64,000 bases of DNA from Candidatus Fermentibacterota bacterium. Lineage in GTDB: Bacteria > Fermentibacterota > Fermentibacteria > Fermentibacterales > Fermentibacteraceae. Positions 44,728 through 53,622 of this stretch are shown here, piece after piece (the stretch's first letter is position 1; every line of letters begins with the position of its first letter). The translations under genes were made by a program, and so were the position numbers. The DNA lies in NCBI GenBank assembly GCA_002748705.1, contig PDSZ01000012.1, forward strand, positions 23,633 through 87,632. Reading direction: 5' to 3'. The notes under the pieces were generated by a model, which saw only the letters and a list, made by a program, of their open reading frames with translations, was not told the origin of the DNA and did no database searches.

Positions 44728-45480
44728 ATGAGGCTTTTCGACACCCACTGCCACCTGTTCATGACACCTCTTGGAAACCATCTTGATGAGGTGCTGGGGA
44801 GATCAAGGGCAGCTGGGGTTGAAAGGCTGATCATTCCATCAACTGACAGGGATTCCATTTACCGGTGCCTTTCTCTGAAAAGCCTTCCTGGGGTATCCCT
44901 TGCCCTGGGAATCCATCCATGGCATGCAGATGAAGGGGTGGACATACCATTTCTGAGAAAGTCAATCAGAGAAGTCGGAGCCTGTGCAATTGGCGAAATT
45001 GGTCTTGACTGGAAGGCAGGCGCAGCCGGAAAACTGCAGAAGACAGTTTTCAGAAGCCAGCTGGAACTTGCAGGTGAGCTTGCTCTTCCAGTAATTCTTC
45101 ATTGCAGAAATGCTTTTGAGGAGATGCTTGGAATACTCTCGGAATATGAGCTGAGAGGTGTTATTCACGCATGGTCCAGATCTCCTGAACTTATGGGCAG
45201 GTTTCTTGATCTGGGATTTCACATTTCCTTCGGAGGAGCTGTTACCAGACAAGGGGCTGTAAGGGCAGGGAAAAGTGCCTGCCAGGTTCCTTCAGACAAG
45301 TTCGTTCTTGAAACTGATTCACCGTCAATGGGAATGAGCGGCATTCCCTCCGGAGAATCTGAACCTGCTCACCTGAAGCAGGTGGCTGAGGCTATGGCTG
45401 CCCGCAGAGGAGTATCTGCGGAACTTGTGGCTCTTCAGAGCTGGAGAAACTCAGTTGAACTGTTCGGAAAACTAAGATGA
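44728..45480 (+). CDS. TatD-family metal-dependent hydrolase
   Basis: A 250-residue TIM-barrel hydrolase: F-D-T-H-C-H (first metal pair), G-I-H-P-W-H, G-E-I-G-L-D-W (bridging Glu), V-I-L-H-C-R, V-I-H-A-W-S, and E-T-D-S-P (last Asp). This is the TatD DNase pattern, with 3'-5' nuclease or related activity. The next gene starts inside its stop (ATGA). Confidence 0.85.
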   Translation: MRLFDTHCHLFMTPLGNHLDEVLGRSRAAGVERLIIPSTDRDSIYRCLSLKSLPGVSLALGIHPWHADEGVDIPFLRKSIREVGACAIGEIGLDWKAGAAGKLQKTVFRSQLELAGELALPVILHCRNAFEEMLGILSEYELRGVIHAWSRSPELMGRFLDLGFHISFGGAVTRQGAVRAGKSACQVPSDKFVLETDSPSMGMSGIPSGESEPAHLKQVAEAMAARRGVSAELVALQSWRNSVELFGKLR

Positions 45481-46208
45481 ACAGATTCAAAAGAGTGAAA
45501 GACTTCTACGGAGAAGAGGGTTTTGAATCTATACGGAACTCCACAGTCTATGTTGCCGGCGCAGGAGGCGTGGGAAGCCACTGTGCCCAGGCACTTGCCA
45601 GATCAGGCATAGGCAAGCTTTACCTGGCAGATTTTGACGCGGTTACTCAGTCCAGCCTGAACCGAAGCACTCTATGGACCCCTGAAGACGCAGGAAAAAA
45701 CAAGGCTGAATCCCTCGCTCAATACCTGAAGAAGAGCTGTCCCGATACCACTTGTGTTCCCATACTCTCATTCATTTCAGGCGAGTATCTGGAAGAGAAG
45801 GGAATACCTGCCGGAACAGACATAGTTGCCGATGCCATAGACAGCGTTAATCCGAAAACTCACCTTCTTCAGTATTGTATTGAGACTTCGATTCCCGTTT
45901 TCAGCAGCATGGGTGCCGCAGGAAGGCGGGATGTTTCCTGCATCAGAACAGGAGACATTCAGGCAACAGGCGGATGCCCTCTGGCGAGAATGATTCGCAA
46001 GTACCTTAGAAGACGGGGAATCAACTCAGGTGTAACCTGTGTATGGTCTGTAGAAAAGGCAGTTGATCCACTTCCTCCTGACGACGAACCCAGGCTGGAC
46101 AGACGGGGCAGAACAAGAAACAGCCTTCCCAGCCTCATAACAATGCCCGGCATCTTCGGATATACCCTTGCCCAGCTGATACTTGACCACATAGCACAGC
46201 AGAGCTGA
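45477..46208 (+). CDS. E1-like enzyme of the ThiF/TcdA family
   Basis: A 243-residue protein with V-A-G-A-G-G-V-G-S-H-C-A-Q-A-L-A-R-S-G and L-Y-L-A-D-F-D-A-V-T-Q-S-S-L-N-R-S, the nucleotide-binding half of E1-like enzymes. D-A-I-D-S-V-N-P-K and S-M-G-A-A-G-R-R-D match TcdA (CsdL), which cyclises the t6A base of tRNA. Using the ThiS-like carrier at 19.1 kb is an alternative. It overlaps tatD by four bases. Confidence 0.83.
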   Translation: MNRFKRVKDFYGEEGFESIRNSTVYVAGAGGVGSHCAQALARSGIGKLYLADFDAVTQSSLNRSTLWTPEDAGKNKAESLAQYLKKSCPDTTCVPILSFISGEYLEEKGIPAGTDIVADAIDSVNPKTHLLQYCIETSIPVFSSMGAAGRRDVSCIRTGDIQATGGCPLARMIRKYLRRRGINSGVTCVWSVEKAVDPLPPDDEPRLDRRGRTRNSLPSLITMPGIFGYTLAQLILDHIAQQS

Positions 46209-46301
46209 ACACTACCGCTGACCATTCACAAGCTCCGTAGAAAACTGCAATCACTATTCGGTAATTCAAAGAGTTATCATAAGAGCTAAAGGGAAAGATA
46301 A

Positions 46302-46364
46302 TGAAGAAGTATCTGACAGAAATTCTGGAATGCCCTGAATGCCACGGAAGAATAATTAGGTAGA
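46302..46364 (+). pseudogene. Truncated Trm112/zinc-ribbon gene
   Basis: An AAGGGAA precedes an ATG starting M-K-K-Y-L-T-E-I-L-E-C-P-E-C-H-G-R-I-I-R and then TAG. This is the opening of Trm112/UPF0434-type small zinc-ribbon proteins, whose full length is about 60 residues. The frame is cut where the first 67-bp tandem repeat begins, so the repeat array has replaced its 3' part. Confidence 0.55.
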
Positions 46365-46698
46365 CGGTGTTGCGGGTAATGGAGCGTAAGCACCATTCAC
46401 GCCATGTTTTTCGGAACGCTGATCGGTGAAACGGTGTTGCGGGCAATGGAGCGTCAGCACCATTCACGCCATATTTTTCGGAAGGATAATTAAGTAGACG
46501 GTGTCGCGGGTAATGGAGCGTCAGTACCATTCACGCCATATTCTCGGAAGGATAATTAAGGAAACGGTGTTGCAGGCAATGGAGCGTCAGTACCATTCAC
46601 GCCATGTTTTTCGGAACGCTAATTAAGTAGACGGTGTCGCGGGTAATGGAGCGTCAGCACCATCCCCGCCATATTTTTCGTTCCGAAAAATATGGCGG
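46364..46698 (+). repeat. Five 67-bp tandem repeats abutting tRNA-Sec
   Basis: Units begin (ACGGTGT) at 46364, 46431, 46498, 46564 and 46631, giving steps of 67, 67, 66 and 67 bp. Each contains a small inverted repeat (ATGGAGC...GCACCAT type) and ends near TTCACGCCATATTTTTCGG. That end matches, in opposite orientation, the 3' end and flank of the adjacent tRNA-Sec (TTCCCGCCATATTTTTCGG). The units therefore appear to carry copies of the tRNA end. Confidence 0.85.
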
Positions 46699-46699
46699 G
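46665..46699 (-). terminator. Perfect 16-bp palindrome at the tRNA-Sec 3' end
   Basis: CCCGCCATATTTTTCG (46665-46680) and its exact inverse (46684-46699) surround three bases. The right arm covers the last bases of the tRNA gene, so the structure could terminate or process the tRNA transcript. There is no T run beyond it, so terminator function is uncertain; it may instead mark recombination. Confidence 0.5.
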
Positions 46700-46789
46700 A
46701 ACGTGTGGGAATCGAACCCACCCAGGGTGGTTCTAGCACCCGACGTCGGATTTGAAGTCCGAGAGGAACACCAGCTCCCTTCCGCTCCC
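46693..46789 (-). tRNA. selC: tRNA-Sec (anticodon TCA)
   Basis: A 97-nt gene. The acceptor arms GGGAGCG / CGTTCCC with G73 and encoded CCA, the anticodon arm TCGGA-CTTCAAA-TCCGA with TCA, a long variable arm and the T arm GTGGG-TTCGATT-CCCAC fit tRNA-Sec and no other tRNA. The length and extended acceptor/D arms are diagnostic. It implies a selenocysteine system (SelA, SelB, SelD) elsewhere in the genome. Confidence 0.93.
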
Positions 46790-46884
46790 GCAGAATCTTG
46801 ACAACTACAAAAAAACAGCGCAATTGTCAAGTATCATAAATAATAGTATTAATTGCCAATCATCTTTTCAGAAAGCGGAGGAAT

Positions 46885-47718
46885 ATGGAAGATGCTCTGA
46901 AAAGTGTTATCGAAGCAGTTGCCGGAGCTTCGGATGCCAATGAGCGAATAGAAGAGCTTATTTCCAGAATGCCTGAAGGGCATCAGGCTGTGGAGCTTCT
47001 GGCAGGTATTGACTCCAATGCCCTTGCTTCCCCTTCATGTTCGCTGGCTTTCTTCACAGTACTTAACTCCAATAAATACGCTGACAGACTTGTCAGGATG
47101 AAATATGACCAGCTTCTTGTGGAGATGGCTCCCCTTTCTGCAGAATTGGTGATGCTATGGAAAGCCCTTGCTCCTTTAAAGGGAGATTCCAGGTCTGGAT
47201 TTCTGGCCAAGGCCTCTCTTCTGCTGGAAATAGCATGTCTTGCATGGCAGGACTCCAAGCTTCCTGGAAAAATGAGCGGTTCTTCTGTTCTGCTCCCTCT
47301 CTGCTCTGATGACATAATGGAAACCCAGTCCCTCAGCACAGAATCAGGTGCCTGGCCCAGAGCAATCTGGAGCAAAATGGAAGAGGTTCTGGAAGAGCTG
47401 GATTTCACATGCAGCAAGGATGGTGTCTGGAGTTACAGAATAGATCTGGACAACAGAGCCAGGCTGATGTCAGGTGCAAATATCAAGGCTTATGTGAAAA
47501 GTGGTGCTGTAAAGCTGTCGCCTCTGGCCCTGGCCCGTCTTTCTCAGAATATGGTAACAAAACTCGCTCTTCTCCAGCGCACTGTCAGTATGTATCCGGC
47601 TGACCATCCTTCTATCGCCCCTGCACTTGGTTCTTTCATTGAACTTATTAGTGTCTCCTCCGGGGATGGTGGAAACCCCTCGCCTTCAGGCGAAGCACAT
47701 ATTACATTTTCACAATGA
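46885..47718 (+). CDS. Hypothetical protein, 3' end replaced by IS200
   Basis: A 277-residue predicted soluble, helix-rich protein starting with GGAGG before ATG. The motif T-V-S-M-Y-P-A-D-H-P-S-I near residue 232 resembles the Y-P-x-x-H-P segment found before HD-type or sensor domains. The last about 15 residues (S-P-S-G-E-A-H-I-T-F-S-Q) are translated from the IS200 left end, so the original gene was longer. What follows the IS does not clearly continue it. Probably a truncated gene. Confidence 0.5.
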   Translation: MEDALKSVIEAVAGASDANERIEELISRMPEGHQAVELLAGIDSNALASPSCSLAFFTVLNSNKYADRLVRMKYDQLLVEMAPLSAELVMLWKALAPLKGDSRSGFLAKASLLLEIACLAWQDSKLPGKMSGSSVLLPLCSDDIMETQSLSTESGAWPRAIWSKMEEVLEELDFTCSKDGVWSYRIDLDNRARLMSGANIKAYVKSGAVKLSPLALARLSQNMVTKLALLQRTVSMYPADHPSIAPALGSFIELISVSSGDGGNPSPSGEAHITFSQ

Positions 47719-48181
47719 GAAACTATAGACTCGGTTCCCATACGAAGTTTGACCTCAAGGTCCACCTTGTCTGGATTCCGAAGTATCGAAAGAAAGTTCT
47801 GGTTGGCGAGGTTGCACTTCGAGTGCGTGATCTCATCCGTCAGATAGCAATGGAACATGAGATACAGGTCATATCAGGCAAGGTAGCCAGTGACCATATC
47901 CACATTCTGATTTCCTATAGACCGAATCATGATATCAGCAAGATAGTACAGTGGCTTAAGGGGATAAGCTCCAGAGTCTTGCTACAGGAGTTTCCTCATT
48001 TACGAAAGAAGTTCTGGGGCCGACACTTCTGGGCGCGTGGCTACCTTGCCGTAAGTACTGGCAACATCACCGACGAACTGATAAAGGCTTACATTGATGA
48101 ACAGGAAGGTGAGCCCGTACAGGATGATAGTCGATTTCAAATCGACGGTTCATGAACCCCTCGACTTGTAGTCGAGGGTCG
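47665..48181 (+). mobile_element. IS200-type insertion sequence
   Basis: A complete small element: left-end hairpin TCGCC-TTCA-GGCGA (47680-47694), a Y1 transposase gene, and right-end hairpin CCTCGACTTGTAGTCGAGG (48159-48177). No tnpB accompanies it. It lies in the 3' end of the 46885 gene. A solitary copy of its left end is at 8834-8868. Confidence 0.88.
47715..48155 (+). CDS. tnpA: IS200 TnpA (Y1 HUH) transposase
   Basis: A 146-residue single-strand transposase. D-H-I-H-I-L-I-S is the HUH metal site and R-G-Y-L-A-V-S-T-G holds the catalytic Tyr. It starts V-W-I-P-K-Y-R-K-K-V-L after a short lead, as in IS200 members. The frame is intact, so the element may be active. The end of the gene includes a small inverted repeat GTCGATTT / AAATCGAC. 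Confidence 0.93.
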   Translation: MRNYRLGSHTKFDLKVHLVWIPKYRKKVLVGEVALRVRDLIRQIAMEHEIQVISGKVASDHIHILISYRPNHDISKIVQWLKGISSRVLLQEFPHLRKKFWGRHFWARGYLAVSTGNITDELIKAYIDEQEGEPVQDDSRFQIDGS

Positions 48182-48439
48182 TTCAGTTCTCAGTCAGATT
48201 TTTCTGCAGGCAGAGACACCGGCCTTCCAGCCTTGAATCATTTTTTTGCAAACTACCTGTTTTTCCTTAGTGCATCCTGTCAGCGAGAAATGTGTTAAGC
48301 ACAGATAATGCAGAAACGCAGCTGCCATGGCAAACGGCGCATCTGTCTGTCAGATCAGGAATGGTGATTTTCAGTATTATTAAGGTTTCCTCCCTTTTAC
48401 CGGTCTGACAGCGGCTCACAGTACAAATTGCTGTAGAGG
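48182..48439. other. Intergenic region after IS200
   Basis: No gene or structure is recognised between the IS and the convergent aminotransferase gene. Confidence 0.4.
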
Positions 48440-49645
48440 TTATTCCTGTTTCAGATAGGTTTTCAGCCCCTCTCTCAGTATGTGAAGCGCTTTCTTCATC
48501 TTATGATCCGAGAGAACATATGCTATTCTTATCTGATCATCTCCAAGGCCGGAAGTGGCATAGAACCCTGCAGCAGGCGCCACCATTGTTGTTTCGCCAT
48601 TCATGCTGAAGTCGGTGAGCATCCATGCTGCGAATCTGTCAGAATCCTTTACAGGCATGCGAAGAGTTGCGTAAAATGCTCCCTCAGGTTTCAGAAAGAA
48701 CACTCCGTTTACTCCGGAAAGCTCGTCTATCATCAGATCCCTTCGGCCCTGGTATGTTTCCCGTACATTTTCGTAGTAATCTTTATGGAGGTTTTCGTAG
48801 ATAAAAGCTGCTCCATACTGAGCTATTGTAGGAGGGCAGAGCCTGGCCTGTCCCAGCTTAAGAGCACTATCCATTATTGTTTTATTCCTGCTGATAAGGT
48901 TTCCAAGACGGGCTCCGCAGGAGCTGAACCGTTTGCTTATGGAATCCATTACTATCACCCTGTCCTGTATCTCACTGAGTTCCAGGGTTGATGTATGGCT
49001 TCCGCCGTCAAAAACAAAGTCTCTGTAAACTTCATCAGAGAGGAGGAAAAGATTATGCTTTCTTACAAGGCCGGAAAGAACCGCCAGTTCATCAAGGGTT
49101 AGAACTGTTCCTGTAGGGTTGTTCGGTGTGCAGATAAGAATGGCCTTAGTACGATTTGTTATCTTTTCCTCTATCTCATGGGCAGGAGGAAGGTGGAATC
49201 CGTTTTCCGCCTTACTGGTAACAGGAACCAGCTTTACTCCTGCCATTGCCGCAAAACCGTTGTAGTTTGTGTAGAACGGCTCAAAGCATATTACCTCGTC
49301 GCCTGGATCACAGGTTACCATGAAAGCGAAAAACACAGCTTCAGAGCCGCCTGTGGTTACTATTATTTCCTCTTTGTCAATTGGAATGTCTGCTTTGCAG
49401 TAGTAGGATGATATGGCTTCTCTGAGAAAAGGAAGCCCCTGGCTGGGACCGTAGGTGAGAACCTCAGGACAGTTTTCCTTTACTGATTTCCAGTAACCTT
49501 CCGGAGTGGGAATATCCGGCTGTCCTATGTTGAGATGATATACTGATATTCCCTTTGCCTTTGCCTTGTCAGCAAGCGGAACCAGCTTTCTTATTGGGGA
49601 AGGCTGCATTGCGCTGACCCGTTTTGAAATAGCAGTCATTTTCAT
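48440..49645 (-). CDS. Class I/II aminotransferase
   Basis: A 401-residue PLP enzyme of the aspartate-aminotransferase fold. The PLP Lys is in D-S-I-S-K-R-F-S-S-C-G-A-R-L-G, with upstream C-T-P-N-N-P-T-G-T-V and L-S-D-E-V-Y-R. It swaps an amino group between amino acids and 2-oxoacids; the substrate is not certain. It lies 128 bp downstream of the 2-oxoacid oxidoreductase operon, so it may supply the 2-oxoacids that the operon oxidises. Confidence 0.88.
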   Translation of the reverse strand: MKMTAISKRVSAMQPSPIRKLVPLADKAKAKGISVYHLNIGQPDIPTPEGYWKSVKENCPEVLTYGPSQGLPFLREAISSYYCKADIPIDKEEIIVTTGGSEAVFFAFMVTCDPGDEVICFEPFYTNYNGFAAMAGVKLVPVTSKAENGFHLPPAHEIEEKITNRTKAILICTPNNPTGTVLTLDELAVLSGLVRKHNLFLLSDEVYRDFVFDGGSHTSTLELSEIQDRVIVMDSISKRFSSCGARLGNLISRNKTIMDSALKLGQARLCPPTIAQYGAAFIYENLHKDYYENVRETYQGRRDLMIDELSGVNGVFFLKPEGAFYATLRMPVKDSDRFAAWMLTDFSMNGETTMVAPAAGFYATSGLGDDQIRIAYVLSDHKMKKALHILREGLKTYLKQE

Positions 49646-49773
49646 GCCTTTCGAAATCGTTGATACCAGAGAATGATTGTACCCTGAGTGGTTTCAGATT
49701 CTACTTAAACCTGTTAACTGTGAACAGCCTGCACCATTCTGAATGCAGGCTGTTATTCTGTTCAAAAGATAAC

Positions 49774-51060
49774 TCAGTCTGTCAGTTGAGAGAGCGCGGT
49801 TTCTATTCTCTCTCTGGATATCTTACTGCCGAGCCTTGAAGCTGCAAGGGCATCGTAGAACGATTCAACAGGGATTATTCCGCTTTTCTGAATGAAGTCG
49901 GCAGCACTGAGAAGGCTTGCTGTCCTTGCGCCCATAGGTTTTCTGTAGTCCAGCTTTCTCACTTCAGCTGATGTTTCAGGGGCTTCCAGAGAAGAATCCA
50001 GGAAGAGGGTTCCCTCCTTCATGGAAGTTATCCTTGAAAGGGCTCTCTTCATTCCTTCTTCTGAGGTTACAAGAGCAGTGTCAATGGTCTCTATTCCTGT
50101 AAAGTCAATTTCTTCAGTTGATATAATCAGTTCTGAGAGGGAGAAACCTACACCGACTGTTACAGGATAGCTTCCCTTTTTGGTCACAGAAAGACCACAT
50201 GACATTGCTGCCTTTGCAAGAAGTTCAGCTGCAGACTGCACGCCTTCACCGGCTGAGCCTGCAAGAAGCACAGTAGCTCTGCCTTCAAGGTTGTGGTTGT
50301 ACTTTACGGTTATTTTCTTCACCGAGTCGAGCAGAGATTCGGTGTGATACCTGAGAGCCTGGGAATGGGGTTTCTTGTCCTTGTTCTCCATAAGAACAGG
50401 GAGGAGACCTGCAGGTTCAGTAAGGTCATTGAGCTTTTTGCCGGGATTGTGCTTTACGCCGTGGCTGGGGCAGAACTCCACCGCTTCAACCAGAGAGAAA
50501 CCGTCTACTCTCAAGGCTTCCTCAAGTGCGTCTGAGAAGTCTCCAAGGGCATAGATGCGTCTGGCATATGCAGCGCCGGCGCTGTGAACGAGACTGCATA
50601 TGTCTATTCCATTATCAATTCTGCCTTCAGGAACAGCAGGGGTCTTGAATCCAAGAGGAGTAAGTCCTGAAGACTGTCCGCCGGTCATTCCGTAGAGCAT
50701 GTTGTTGTGCACAATAACTGTCATATTGATGTTAAGATGTGCCGCCTCGATTATGTGCTGCATACCTATGGTGGCTCCGCCGTCGCCAAGCATGACAAGT
50801 ATCTTCTTGGAAGGATCATTCAGCCCCATTGAGATTCCTGTGGCAAGGGCAACTGCTCTTCCGTGAAGTCCGTGAACTGTGTGGCAGTTAAACTGCTTGT
50901 CTATTATGCCGATACATCCTATGTCGGTTACAACGATAAGATCAAGCAGATTAAGGTTCTCAATGTTGCTGAGAGCTTTCTCAAGGGCTCTGCTCACCAT
51001 TGAATGACCGCAGCCTCTGCAGAACGGCTGGTTTTCAGTTGAAAGGTAAAGGCCGCTCAT
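49774..51060 (-). CDS. 2-oxoacid:ferredoxin oxidoreductase, fused beta and gamma
   Basis: A 428-residue fusion. Residues 1 to about 235 form the thiamine-diphosphate (beta) subunit with C-R-G-C-G-H and G-D-G-G-A-T-I-G. From about 260 to the end is a gamma-type subunit (L-L-A-G-S-A-G-E-G-V-Q-S-A-A-E-L-L-A). Together with the alpha subunit it would convert a 2-oxoacid and CoA to acyl-CoA, CO2 and reduced ferredoxin. No separate ferredoxin-like delta gene is visible. It overlaps the alpha gene by four bases. Confidence 0.88.
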   Translation of the reverse strand: MSGLYLSTENQPFCRGCGHSMVSRALEKALSNIENLNLLDLIVVTDIGCIGIIDKQFNCHTVHGLHGRAVALATGISMGLNDPSKKILVMLGDGGATIGMQHIIEAAHLNINMTVIVHNNMLYGMTGGQSSGLTPLGFKTPAVPEGRIDNGIDICSLVHSAGAAYARRIYALGDFSDALEEALRVDGFSLVEAVEFCPSHGVKHNPGKKLNDLTEPAGLLPVLMENKDKKPHSQALRYHTESLLDSVKKITVKYNHNLEGRATVLLAGSAGEGVQSAAELLAKAAMSCGLSVTKKGSYPVTVGVGFSLSELIISTEEIDFTGIETIDTALVTSEEGMKRALSRITSMKEGTLFLDSSLEAPETSAEVRKLDYRKPMGARTASLLSAADFIQKSGIIPVESFYDALAASRLGSKISRERIETALSQLTD

Positions 51061-52178
51061 TTAGAGACCTCCTCAATAATCTCTTCAGGGGTGATGAGTC
51101 TGCCGATGCAGTTCACTCCGGAAACACCTTCTCTTCCGTTTCTGCCGAACAGGATTTCTCTGTATTGTCCAGAGAGGTTTTCTTCAGCCAGAACAACCTT
51201 GCGGTATCTTTTTGTTATCTCAAGGTACTCAGGAAGAACAGGGAAGAGGGTTTTGGCAGTAAGGATGGAAACACTACTGCCCATCTTTCTCATGGTACAT
51301 ACAGCTTCTCTGGCAGCGGCGGCTGTTATTCCGTAGGAGAATACCAGAGTGTCTGCTCCCTGCTGCTCGTCAAGGTCATAGAGGGCATATGCAGAGAGAT
51401 TATGCTCCATCTTGTACTTAAGTCTTGCGCTGTTGGCAAGAGCCTCCGGTGTTGAGTGCTGAAGTACGGCATTCTCGTTGTGGGTTGAGGCGGTTATTCT
51501 TACCTGATGGTCAGGTGAGCCTGTGGGAAGAAACCTTGGAACTCCGTTTTCTTCAGGTTTGTAGGGAATGTATTTTTCCCCTTCGTACCAGTTCTTATTC
51601 ACCTTTTCAACCTTCTTCAGAGTGGAAAGGTCGAAGCTCTTCAGGGTCATCACCATTTCCTTGGATGTGAGGAGGAAAACAGGAGTTCGAAGTTCAACAG
51701 CCAGTTGCACAGCCCTGGCTGAGAGGTCGAAGCAATCCTCAAAGGAAGAGGGGCAGAGGGTGGGAACCGGATAACCGCCGGAGTTGATGTTTCCCAGAAG
51801 ACCGATATCTCCCTGGGCTCCGCATGTGGCTGTGCCTGTAGAAGGCCCCATTCGCTGTGCCAGTATTACCACCATTGGCAGTTCCATCATGTAGGCCATA
51901 CCAATGGATTCCACCATCAGAGCCAGACCGGGAAATGATGTGGCTGTAACTGGAAGTTTGCCTGCTGCGGAAAAACCGCTCATGTACTGAAGGGTTGAGA
52001 TTTCGTCAGGTGCAGGAAGCATCATGGGAAACCGTGCGCTTGAGTAAGCATAAAGGAGGTTGGCAGGTGTTATAGGATACCCTACGAAAACCTCGCCTCC
52101 TGCCTGAACGGCTCCCTCAATAAGAAGCCTTGAGGCATCCATAAGAGAACGATTTTTTGTTTGTTCCATTCTAGGCAT
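51057..52178 (-). CDS. 2-oxoacid:ferredoxin oxidoreductase, alpha subunit
   Basis: A 373-residue pyrimidine-domain subunit: G-Y-P-I-T-P-A-N-L-L-Y, E-I-S-T-L-Q-Y-M-S-G-F-S-A-A-G and T-S-F-P-G-L-A-L-M-V-E-S-I-G are typical of VorB/KorA. The branch acid (pyruvate, branched-chain, aryl or 2-oxoglutarate) cannot be told from motifs, but the phosphotransacylase and kinase nearby favour short- or branched-chain acyl products. Overlaps neighbours on both sides. Confidence 0.88.
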   Translation of the reverse strand: MPRMEQTKNRSLMDASRLLIEGAVQAGGEVFVGYPITPANLLYAYSSARFPMMLPAPDEISTLQYMSGFSAAGKLPVTATSFPGLALMVESIGMAYMMELPMVVILAQRMGPSTGTATCGAQGDIGLLGNINSGGYPVPTLCPSSFEDCFDLSARAVQLAVELRTPVFLLTSKEMVMTLKSFDLSTLKKVEKVNKNWYEGEKYIPYKPEENGVPRFLPTGSPDHQVRITASTHNENAVLQHSTPEALANSARLKYKMEHNLSAYALYDLDEQQGADTLVFSYGITAAAAREAVCTMRKMGSSVSILTAKTLFPVLPEYLEITKRYRKVVLAEENLSGQYREILFGRNGREGVSGVNCIGRLITPEEIIEEVSK

Positions 52179-53595
52179 TCTTTCTGAAGAGTTTGTCCCC
52201 GAGAGAGGAAAGTGAGATTACTGCTATGGTTGTAATAACTGCTCCGTAGGTTTTGTCTATGCTGAACCAGCCCTGATTCTGTGCATGCATTGCAAAGAAT
52301 ACAGAGAGGGTTCCCAGAACAAAGGAAAGCTTCACACCAAGAGGAGTAACAAACTTGCGAAGATAGAGGCCGGTCACAATAACTATGGCGCCGATAGCTC
52401 TGATTGCATAGCTGATATAGGCGGTTTCCAGCACAGCTCCCTTCATGAATATTGCAAGAGGTACAGTGACTATGCTTACAAGCAGCACCAGCTTTCGTGC
52501 TGTGGAAATAATTTTTTCGTCATTGGCCTTCTTGTTGATTATGCCGTGGTAGATGTCTTTGGCTGCTATTGTAACCACTGCAAAGTTCACAGGCCCCACA
52601 GTGGAAAGTATTGCGGCAATTACACCTGCCAGAGCCAATCCCCCCAGTACCGGATGTATGAAGCCTGGAGTCTGAAGAAGTGTTGGAATGGCAGTTTTGC
52701 CCACTACTTCAGTCTCAGGGCTGAAGAAAAGACCTGTTTTGGCCATAAGGCCGAGGAAAGCGGTCATTACACCGAATGGAGCCACCAGAAACCCTGCCAC
52801 AACAGAGGCTTTTCTGGCTGTCTTTACATCCCTTGCAGCGAAGATAGGCTGAATGCTCGCCTGTGCGGCCATTCCTCCGAGAAGTCCTCCGAGAAGCAGA
52901 GCGAAAGCCTTGTTCATACCTGCACTGAACGGGTTGTAGAGGTTTTCAGGGGCGCCTTGAGCAATAAGTGTGGCGCTGAGACCTTCAAATCCGCCGACTT
53001 TGTCAAGACCTATTACGAAAGCCATTCCCAGCCCTGCGAACATGGTAATAAGGTAAAGCATTCCTGTCATTGCCAGGGCGTGCATTCCTCCAAGATAAGT
53101 GTAAAGCATGATAAGCGCTGCTGAGATTATTACAGCCCAGTTCCAGCTCACTCCGAAGAGAGGTGCCATGACGCTTGAGCAGGTTTGAAGCTGTACATAT
53201 GCCAGCACAAGATATGCCACAAGAAAAGCTATAGCTGAAACAGAACGGGCCTGACTGCCGAAAAGGGTCTCTATCATTTCACTGACAGTGTGCACATTCT
53301 TGCTGCGATAGTGTTTTGCAACAGTGAATCCGATGATAACCATTCCTATGGAAGTTGAGATATTGTAAAGGATAGGCTGAAGGGTCATGGTGTTGAAAGC
53401 TTTTTCGCTCACACCTATTGTGCTCATGCCTCCAAGCCATTCCGCCGCCACCACGATGGCGCATACCATGGTTCCCAGGTTTCTTCCTGCAACCAGATAG
53501 TCACTGGCAGATTTGCTGGCAACCTTTCGCGAGAGAAGTCCCAGGACAACCACGATGGCAAAGTAGCCCAAGATGGTGATGCTGTAGATGTTCAT
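52171..53595 (-). CDS. Sodium:solute symporter family protein
   Basis: A 474-residue membrane protein with about 13 helices. S-A-S-D-Y-L-V-A-G-R-N-L-G and A-A-E-W-L-G-G-M-S-T-I-G-V are characteristic of the SSS family. It probably brings a carboxylate or amino acid into the cell for the oxidoreductase beside it. Its end overlaps the alpha-subunit gene by eight bases. The substrate is inferred from operon context only. Confidence 0.88.
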   Translation of the reverse strand: MNIYSITILGYFAIVVVLGLLSRKVASKSASDYLVAGRNLGTMVCAIVVAAEWLGGMSTIGVSEKAFNTMTLQPILYNISTSIGMVIIGFTVAKHYRSKNVHTVSEMIETLFGSQARSVSAIAFLVAYLVLAYVQLQTCSSVMAPLFGVSWNWAVIISAALIMLYTYLGGMHALAMTGMLYLITMFAGLGMAFVIGLDKVGGFEGLSATLIAQGAPENLYNPFSAGMNKAFALLLGGLLGGMAAQASIQPIFAARDVKTARKASVVAGFLVAPFGVMTAFLGLMAKTGLFFSPETEVVGKTAIPTLLQTPGFIHPVLGGLALAGVIAAILSTVGPVNFAVVTIAAKDIYHGIINKKANDEKIISTARKLVLLVSIVTVPLAIFMKGAVLETAYISYAIRAIGAIVIVTGLYLRKFVTPLGVKLSFVLGTLSVFFAMHAQNQGWFSIDKTYGAVITTIAVISLSSLGDKLFRKNA

Positions 53596-53622
53596 AAACT
53601 CATACCTCTGACTTTACTGGGT

